NCBI GenBank assembly: GCA_000444245.1
Contig: ATSW01005991.1
Span: forward strand, 1 to 21,711
From: Botryllus schlosseri
Lineage: Eukaryota; Chordata; Ascidiacea; Stolidobranchia; Styelidae
Direction of reading: 5' to 3'
Length of the DNA: 21,711 nt
The position numbers and the translations under genes were made by a program. Position 1 is the stretch's first letter. Every line of letters starts with the position of its first letter. The notes under the pieces are model-generated. The model saw only the letters and a list, made by a program, of their open reading frames with translations. It searched no databases and was not told the DNA's origin. Shown one piece after another: positions 12,401-21,400 of the stretch.

Positions 12401-15400
12401 TGAACAGAATTTTCGTGGAGGTTTGCGAACTATTTTCATTGTTCTTCAGGGGACGTTGTGTTGTATGTGTTCTTCGTGCTAATTGAGGGGTGCTATAGAT
12501 TTCCAAATTTACATAATGCAAATGTAGGTGAAGGAGTAAATTACTTGCAGAAATACGCGGAGTTCAGGCAGTTACAAAATTGTGTCGGGTAAATTCTTGC
12601 CTGGCCAGGTCTGATTCCGAATGATAGACATGGGCTTGAGTTAATTTTCCTACATTTCGAGGAAAAACACTTTAATAACATTATCGCTTTGGAGGTCGCT
12701 ATGCCTGAAACTTCTCCCATGTATTATTGTGTATGTTGGTAGTCGTGTTTATATGCGAGAGAAATATGAATCGAAGCAAATACCTTGCGATGCAACAATG
12801 TTTGTTTGTAGTCTTTTTTATAAATTCGAGTCTTTCTTTGAGGTAGACAATGTCCATCGGACAGTATGTTTGTTAATCGCTGTGTTTTGCGTAAAGCATT
12901 ATTTTGTTCTTTGGTTCCTAACCATATGCGCTGTACACTGTATTTGAGGGCTTGTAATTGGCTGCTTGCTAGCCTTGCGTGTTCGTCAGGGGCCTAGATC
13001 AAGCCTCTGACACGTTGGTTTGACTTCGGAGTCAACCTGTGTGGGGTTACTTGGGTGCCTGGCTGTCTTAAGCACACTGTGACTTGTGTCATGAAAGTTT
13101 GGTGAGGTCAAACTTTTTAGCGAGCAATCCAAATGTTTACAATGATGCACTGTGGATTTTTTCTGTTTTTTTCTTCAGATCATCGAGAGGGATGTAAAAG
13201 AGCGTGACGCCATGTTTCAGAAGGTGACACACACCGGTTCCATAAAGATGTACGTGGAAGACACAGCCATGACCGAAAGGCTGAGGGATATGTCGGAAAA
13301 GTGGAACCGAATTCAGCAGCAAATATCTCAAATTCAGTCAGTACCGACGTGCCATGCAAAATTTTTCAGCTCATCGCTTCTGTTTGGTTCTCTCAACTCA
13401 AGAACCATGTCTTTGATTGTGTTCGTATTTCCATATGTAATTCTGATATGTTTATGATATTACATGTAGTTGATGTCAATCACGGCGATAATCATTCAAA
13501 TCTCATTTTACAAATTTTCATCCGTATCCTAATCCGTCTGGGACATTTGGTTTTCAAATTCTGATTATTGTTCTTGTGAGTTCAAAGGTGTTGTTGTCGC
13601 ACACGCGTTTGGGTCTCGAGAGTATTCGATCAAAGCGATATTATATGACACGATAACTTGATTGAAATTCCATGTCGTGAAACGTTCGACGTGTGCGGGC
13701 GACAAGATATTACCAGTCGGTATAATTGGATGTTGGGTGCAGGCCATTTTAATTTTGTCGAAGACTCGGCCGTCTTTGTAGATAAGGTCAGGATCAGTAG
13801 CGCTTCCTGCGAAATGTGGATGCCCACGAGGACTCGCGAAGCTTCTTGCGTGCTTAATATCACGAAATTGTCGTGTCCGAATCTGTCTGTAGTGAATTTT
13901 TCGTTCAGCACTAGCACATGGTATGTTTCTTACTAAATTTCGGTGGTATTTGAGACATTTTTATGTTATTTTGGGGCATCCAGTTTTTGTTTTGTGCAGT
14001 AATCCACTTTTTTTTGGTTTAAAAGCAAAACTATTTAGTAATTAGATGTAAGAGGCAGTTAATTCACGTAGGAGGTAGTAGGTTGTGAGCCCTATTCACA
14101 TAGGAGGTAGTAGGTTGTGAGCCTTATCTCAGACTGGGCCAGACCAAAGACTTGCTTTAAACAAGTATCCGTGGCTTCCGTGCTAGGCCCCTGACACTCT
14201 AGGACAGTGGTTCTGAAACCGGCGGACGTGAAAGCATCTGAAGAGGGGCGCGAAGCTGCGGTCAAATGAAAGAAAGTTTTTTGCTGCGCACAATTTACTT
14301 ACAATTCATAGTTATTGCTCTGTGTATAGTCCGAATTTCATATTTGAGAATTCTCTCATCAACAGTCGTAACCTTCCTTGCCATCAAACTATCCATTGGG
14401 ATTGCCAGAATTCTGGTTGCATTTTGTGATATGACAATAAGGGGGGCGCAAAATTTTTCACTGGACATCATAAAGGGATGGATAGGGAAAATAGTGGCTC
14501 TGACTCAATAACCGTACGGTTCCTACGACTCAACAACTGTCAATTATATGTGTCTTCGTGTGGAAAGGGAAATCTCCATTTTTGAGCCTTTGATGTCTAT
14601 GTCTACAAATGTCATAGTATTTCGTGTGTTGTATATTACAACTTTCGATTCAGGAGAAGGCTCGAAATGAACGTCGAAAAATGGCGGAGTCTCTGCGTCG
14701 TCATGGAGGGACTCTACGACTGGCTGAAAGTGAAAAACGAGGAGGTGGTCCGCAATTTTCTACAGCTATCCGGCGATTTGCAACAGCTGCAGCAGCAAAG
14801 TTCCGATCAACACGTACTGCGTGGCCGGCGTGCGTTTCGCCGTCGAAATTTCACGCATATCCACTTCCCTTGCAGGCTTTTGTTTGCGAATTGAACGCCA
14901 AAGAGAATCAGATCAACTCGACGCTCGGCACGGTGGCAGAGATTTTGAAAAAGCACGCGAGATCAGACGACGGAAAATACGACGCCGACATGCTAATCAG
15001 CGGGTGAGAGTCATGTGAATTGGATTCCCCTGTCGACCCATTTGCAGGGTTTTAATACCCAATGAACACCAGTAACCGCTCAATTACCTTGAAAGCAGCA
15101 AAAATGTATGCTTCGTTGCTTCAATGTTACAATGATGTTGAAGATGTCAGATCAAATGACAATGATTTATTTTCATAGCTTTATTCAATATTACCTTTGA
15201 ATGTTGTAATATCGGGTTTTACTGGGTATATTAATTCGTTTTACTGTTAATATCTACATATTGACTGATATGCCGGGGTTTGATTATTGGAGAAAACATG
15301 TCAGCGTTTCGAGTGGTACCCACATTTTTTCAAACATCAAATGTCAGATTTTTTATCTTGGTATATTAGACACAGCTTTATCACCTGCATCTTTGTCATT

Positions 15401-18400
15401 TTGTCAAATCGATGAATCTTACAATCGTACGATATCAATGTTTAGTGAGTTGAAACTAGCTGTTTATAGGATGGAGAAGTGAATTAGATGGTTATATTCA
15501 GGCCGTGTTATTTTTAGCATATGCCAAAACTGTCAAAAATAACTTATTTTTGGCATTTTTCAATTTTTATTTTTGGCAGTTTTGGCATCGACCTCTAAAT
15601 AGATATTTTCAGACTCGAATTAGTCCTAGAAACGCTATATTTGGGTCGGTTTATCAAAAGAGACCAAAAAATGTGCAGCATCCACTTATAATCAGTACCA
15701 ACAAACAATAATAAGAAGAAAAAACCTAGCGATTTCATAGGTTAATAATATCAAACGAAACCACAAAATGTGCAGTATCCATTCGGAATCGGTGCCAATA
15801 AGCAAAAAGAATGAGAAGCCTAACAAACACGCTCAACACCTGATTGTTACAGCTTTTGAATAGACTTGAATTGTTCGCACTGTAACAGTGCTTCCAAACT
15901 CAAGTCAGCAAAGTTTCTCCTGAATTAATTTTTCGCCAAACGAATCTGGGAAATATCGGCTTCAACAGTGGTCGTTGAGAGAAAGAATGTTGCCAGTCCT
16001 CCACAAAAGGTTTTCAGAGCTTCAAAATTTTGGAGGGCAGAACCGGCTTCCAAGCATCATGAAAAGAGATCACTGCGGCAGTGCCATCGATCTCATCGCG
16101 GAAAGAATTTTCTTCCCGATACTTTTCCAAGAGTTCCCTGTGTTGTCTCTCAACACATTCTATTTTGTAGCGCGAACATCCCATCTCCATCAGTCTACCG
16201 ATATATTTTAGGAGGACTTTTGTCACATCAGATGGCTTTAATATTACCAACTCACATGGAAGAGTCCTGGGAAGATTAGCTGGTTCAAGAACATTAACGC
16301 AACAAGACTGTCTGGCAAAACGAGCTCAGAAATAGCCGGACTGTTTGTTGTGTCACAATGTTCAACTCGATCACAATGCAAAAATCGTGGTTGAATTTGG
16401 GGGTTCCAGATCCATGAGCAGAATACAATTTATATTTTAGTAATCAGTACAGCGGCAGCTTTCCATTGATACCCGTTTTATCAAATTTAGCGCTCGGCAA
16501 GCCGGTCAAAAATGGCCGTAAAATTGCCTTTAAACAAATGGAAAGTATGACGTAAACCAAATGCAGTCAGTAGTTCAATCTCGCTGTGCCCACACCATTT
16601 AGGACACCATGCTTTCTCCCCTAATGGGTGGGCTGGACCGATAGAGTAATAAACCTGCCCTTCATGCGCTCTTTTCGCTTGTAATGCGGTCCTGTTAACA
16701 CAACACCATGAACGAAATACACTATTGGCAGGCCGTGTTATTTTTGGCATATGCCAAAAATTAGTTATTTTTGGCATTTTCAAATTTTTGTTTTTGGCAG
16801 TTTTGGCATCTGGCTCCTGAAATGCCAAAAATAACACGGCCTGGTTATATTGCTGGTTTTCATGACAGTTTTCAAGACTGGGCTCGTAAGTCATTTACAC
16901 TCAATTCTTCACATAACGAGTTCGTTTGCAGTTTGAACAGGCGATCTTCACTGCTTGTGTACATCATTTCGTCATTAAAAATCCCCTAACAGTGCTAATT
17001 ATGCGCACAATTTCTTTGTGCAATGTTGCTCTATTGAAATTTAGTCAACCTCTGGTATGTGGTTTATGAGATGGATATTGCAGCAGGCAACTTGCCTTGG
17101 ACGGGGAGGCGGAAAAAGTGATAGTGAACATGAGCCAACTACACCGTAACCTGGACGAAAAATGGAATAAAGTCAATTGCAGTGTCGTGGAATGGAAGGC
17201 CAAAATCGACGCCTTGCTACCGGTCTGTGATGATTATGCTTGTCACAATGATTTGTTTTTATTAACCATGCTCTTTTCTTCCAGAAATTGGAGTTAATCA
17301 CGGACCGTATGTCGCAGTGTATGGATTTGTTGCAAGACGCGGAAGAAGGCTACGAAGGGTTTTCCGTGATCAGCAACCTTCCGATCGAAAGCTTGCAAGA
17401 TCAGATCACCGACTTGAAACGGTTTCAAACCAGCCAAGTGCAACAGACGGCAGTGCAGGTGCGTGTTTAGAAAGTAAATTTCAATGGCATTGTGCGTCAT
17501 GTATTGGTACAGGATTGTCGACCTTTGAGGCTTGCCGACCAGGTTATGCCACTGAATGCTTTGCAGAATATGACTAATCGCGTACTCATTGGAAATAACT
17601 GAAGTAGGTACCTTGACCGGAAACTAAATATTGCCAGTTCAACCTAATCAGGACTATTAGCGCGTTTAATGTTGACTTCCCAGTCCCATCAATGCATTAC
17701 TTTCAAAACTGTACAGTAATTAGTAGGGCAAGTTTTTGTTGCAGTTGAATCCGTGGAAAGTTGCATTTTATTTTTCACAAAAGTTGCATTTATTTTTTCA
17801 CAAAAGTTGCACTACAAGACCATATTTTGGTCGGTTGACTAAAAAAAAAGGGTCAACTTCCCAGTTCCACTCACGAAATACAGTTTTCCACCCACATTCT
17901 TCATTCGTTGACTAAAAAAAAGGTCAACTTTCCGGCTCAGCTTCCGAAATACCCGTTACTTCAGTGCTGATTTACGGTATTTACGGTAGAATTTGGCCGT
18001 GTATTTCACCAAAATTCTTAAAAAACAGTGACATAATCAAGCGATCTATTTACATATCCTGCCAAATATTTCCAGTAAAAAGTTGATTGCATGAAAAATC
18101 GAAAAAGTTGCATGAAAAAAATCGACAAAAGTTCAAAAAAAGTTGCACCATAAGATTCCTTCAAACAGCTTAAAACAGCATTCTACATAACTTCCGAGTA
18201 TTTAGGAAGCTGCAGGAAGCTGTAAATAAAAGTTGCAAAAACTTGCCCTAGTAATTAGCCATTTGTTTTTGAGCAAGATAGTTTCTAGGTTTACAACTCT
18301 TGTTTAACAGTTGCAGGAAGTCGAGAAGTTGATCGAATTGACGGGCAATCAGGACATCGAGCTGTCGCCTGAAGTTTTGAACAAAGCTGACGATGTAAGC

Positions 18401-21400
18401 CGCGTTCAATTTCTGTGCCATTAGGCTCGTCGCGCTAATTCGAAACGTTTTCCAGCTTCGAATGAGAAGCAAGTTGTTGAAAGTATCGACCGACGAGCGG
18501 ATGAAGCAACTATTGGACGCTATGCGAGATTTCGGGCCCAATTCGCAATTGTTTTTATCAGGTGATACTGTTTAGTATATTGGTACTTGCTGTTGGATAT
18601 AAGTTGACCCAGATGTTAGTGTTTCAACGGTTGATGAGAGCGGGCAGCACCCAAGCATGGTGATTCAGGCTTTTGTAAGGCATAAATCCATACTTGAGTA
18701 TGGGATGCTATGTATTGAGTTTATGTTTTGCGGGATTTGTCACGAATATCAGAATGAAGTGATGAAGTGTTTTCAGTGTGTTGTCTCTTATTTGTCAAGT
18801 ATGATGTCAAATCAATGTGTTGACCTGTCTTGCGTCTCATTTGGAAAGTAATGTTTTTGATGGAGATGCGCTTTACAACATCGCTTGGAATTCCTATTGA
18901 GTTATGTTATATTATCGCAGGCTCTGTCGATGAACCATACGAACGGGCGGTCGCAAGCAACCATATTCCGTATTATATCAAGTAAGACATCTTCATTTCA
19001 TTGATCGTGTGTTGCCAAGTATGTTAAACCTTGATTGGTAATTCTTTGTGTATTGTGAATGAAAATCATGTGTCCAGACTGTAGATGCATAGGTGGGAAT
19101 CAGATGTGTTTACCAGACTTCGGCCTTAGAGTAGGGTGCAAGTCCGCCCCCGTTAGATCTGTCTTGTTCCAAATTTTGCTTTCATACCGGTAAATCCCGG
19201 AGGCGAAGCGGGTTATTTTGTTGCGTGCCATGCCAAGAAAGTGGGAAAATGTGATATGTCTGAAAGAATCTGTGGTTGCGTTGATAGCCATTCTCTGATG
19301 TCACGGGATTTTCGTGTTCCTACGTTGAAGTGGTGTCGTGTCTTTTACGGCCCGTTACATTTCCAGTCACGACAAGGAAACTACAAAATGGGACCACCCG
19401 AAAATGATCGAGCTGATGGGCTCGATGATGGATTTGAACGACGTACGGTTTTCCGCCTACCGCACCGCCATGAAACTGCGGCGTCTACAAAAAGGACTCT
19501 GCCGTGAGTGGATTTCGGGCTCCACGCCTCTATTCGTCTGACGGGATCGCTGATATTCCAGTTGACTTGGTGACGCTGCCGGCTCTGAGTGACGCCTTCG
19601 CGCAGCACGCGACGAACAGCGACAAAATCGGCGTTCTGCAACTGATCGGGTGCCTGACGACTATTTTCGAATCGCTCGAAAAGCAACACGCCACGCTCGT
19701 TAACGTTCCTCTGTGTGTCGACATGTCCCTGAACTGGCTTCTCAACGTATACGATATGTGAGTCGCGTTTTAGACTGCTTCTAATTCTATCTACCTAAAA
19801 CAAGGTCTTGAATACTTACTTGTACCAACGATGATTACGTATACCACCGATGTGTACTGCAACCTACTGTAATGATCAATATCGCTATATACAGAGCTCT
19901 GTAATATTTGATTGTTAGTAGTTGTATTTCAATGTATTTTCAGTGGCAGAACTGGTCTCGTCGACGCAGAATCTTTCAAAATCGGACTCGTCGGTCTTTG
20001 CCAGGCGTCGCTCGAAGACAAATATTGTTGTGAGTTTGTGACATTTTCGTTGAATGCGAACATAACGACAATGTCCTGTTTGACGTCCGTGCTCGCGAGA
20101 GGCGTGCTTATAAATATTTGGTATTCGTAGTCCAGTAACTGCCGATAGTTTCAAATTAATGCTCTTGATAAAATAAAATGTGTTCCTCTAACGTAATTGA
20201 GCATATTATGCACCAGAATTATCATTTTCCGGTCTTTCACGTTAGTGTATCATCCATACAACATGCCAGAGAATCACACAGGAAGCGTCTTCACTGTTTT
20301 CTTCTATACTTAAGTGAGCAATTTCGCTTTTTTCTGCTGAAGTTTTCTGTACCAATCTGTTCCACAAGACCAACACAATTGTACCCGATTAAAGAGGACT
20401 ATGAAGCTGGCACAACCTTCACTAATCTTGTGTTGAAACAAACGAAGTACCGTGTATTGTGCCATGACTTAAGAATAGGAATTGCGAGCCTGTGTTCGAA
20501 TTCAGAGGAGAATTGTACGAATTAACCAGAGTTGTTTACGTGCTGGAATGATTCAGGGATATTATGTTCCTGTGAGTAGAAGTATAGCTAACAAAAGTAA
20601 TATGGGTTCAGATGGCTGGCTACTTAACCTGGAATCCTGTTATCCTGGTGAGATCTTCTTAAGACACAGATATTACGCAAGACATACGAATGTATTTCAG
20701 ACGTTGATGCAAGTAGGTTTAGCAAATGAGTCTACTGCTTATCTCGAATTAGGAGTTTTATACTAGAGGAAAATTACTCTTGGACAGGATGTCTCTCGGT
20801 TGCCAGAATAAGGCACTATAATATGCCAGATATCCATTTCATGGTTGGACGATAACAGGGGTCGCCTGCACTGTCTCTTCATTTGAAAATGAAATTAGTT
20901 ATATTAAGTGGAAAAGTCTGCCGCCCGTCCTCTATCGGGGCACCATGCAACAATTCAGGGTTATTATGTTCCTGGGAGTAGAAGTATAGCTAACTAAAGT
21001 GTTATTGGTTTAGCTGGCTGGCTACTCAACCTGGAATTCTGTTATCCTGATTGGACGATATAACAGTGATCGTCTGCAGTGCGGTTCTTACTTTTGCTCC
21101 ATTCCTGAGCATTTTCTCCGCATAAAGCGGTTGTTCGGATTAACCAGTGTCCAGAGTCGACTGTGTCTAGATTGCAAACTAGCTTATTGTCTCACTTTAT
21201 GAAGTGTTCGTCGTCTGTGAAAGTCCTTTTTCCTAGATTTATTCCGACAAATCGCCCTGCACACCGGTTTCGCCGACCAAGCCAGCCTTAGCAAATTATT
21301 GCGAGCCTGCATGCAAATCCCGATACAGCTCGGGGAGGCCTCGCATTTCGGGGGCAGTCACGTGGAACCCAGCGTGAAGAGCTGTTTCGAACTGGCCGGC

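Larger units (their letters stand above)
15499..16843. mobile_element. hAT-type element, 1345 bp, with perfect 8-bp target duplication
   Basis: Intron 20 (15004-17086). Left end CAGGCCGTGTTATTTTTAGC and right end, reverse-complemented, CAGGCCGTGTTATTTTTGGC. GTTATATT flanks both sides (15491-15498 and 16844-16851). The interior carries a minus-strand transposase relic (15925-16250) and a 97-bp imperfect tandem repeat (15664-15800). The first 100 bp recur in direct orientation at 16729-16828. Outside the element, 15004-15490 and 16852-17086 show no recognised feature. Confidence 0.82.

Noticed and set aside
13743-13786. Extra exon between exons 18 and 19
   Set aside because: It has AG and GT borders, but its 44-nt length would shift the frame; exons 18 and 19 join directly and match vertebrate dystrophin across the junction.
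14070-14120. let-7-like 16-mer GAGGTAGTAGGTTGTG, present twice
   Set aside because: It matches the 5' part of let-7, but there is no complementary arm on either side to form a precursor hairpin. Both copies sit in a 32-bp tandem unit leading into a SINE-like body, so a tRNA-derived repeat explains it better.
16487-16894. 135-codon minus-strand gene
   Set aside because: It lies mostly within the hAT-type element, overlaps its terminal repeats, and has no recognisable domain.
20178-20766. Protein-coding gene in intron 28
   Set aside because: The overlapping open frames (115 and 94 codons) have no recognisable domain, and part recurs as a diverged direct repeat with a different frame, indicating repeat DNA.
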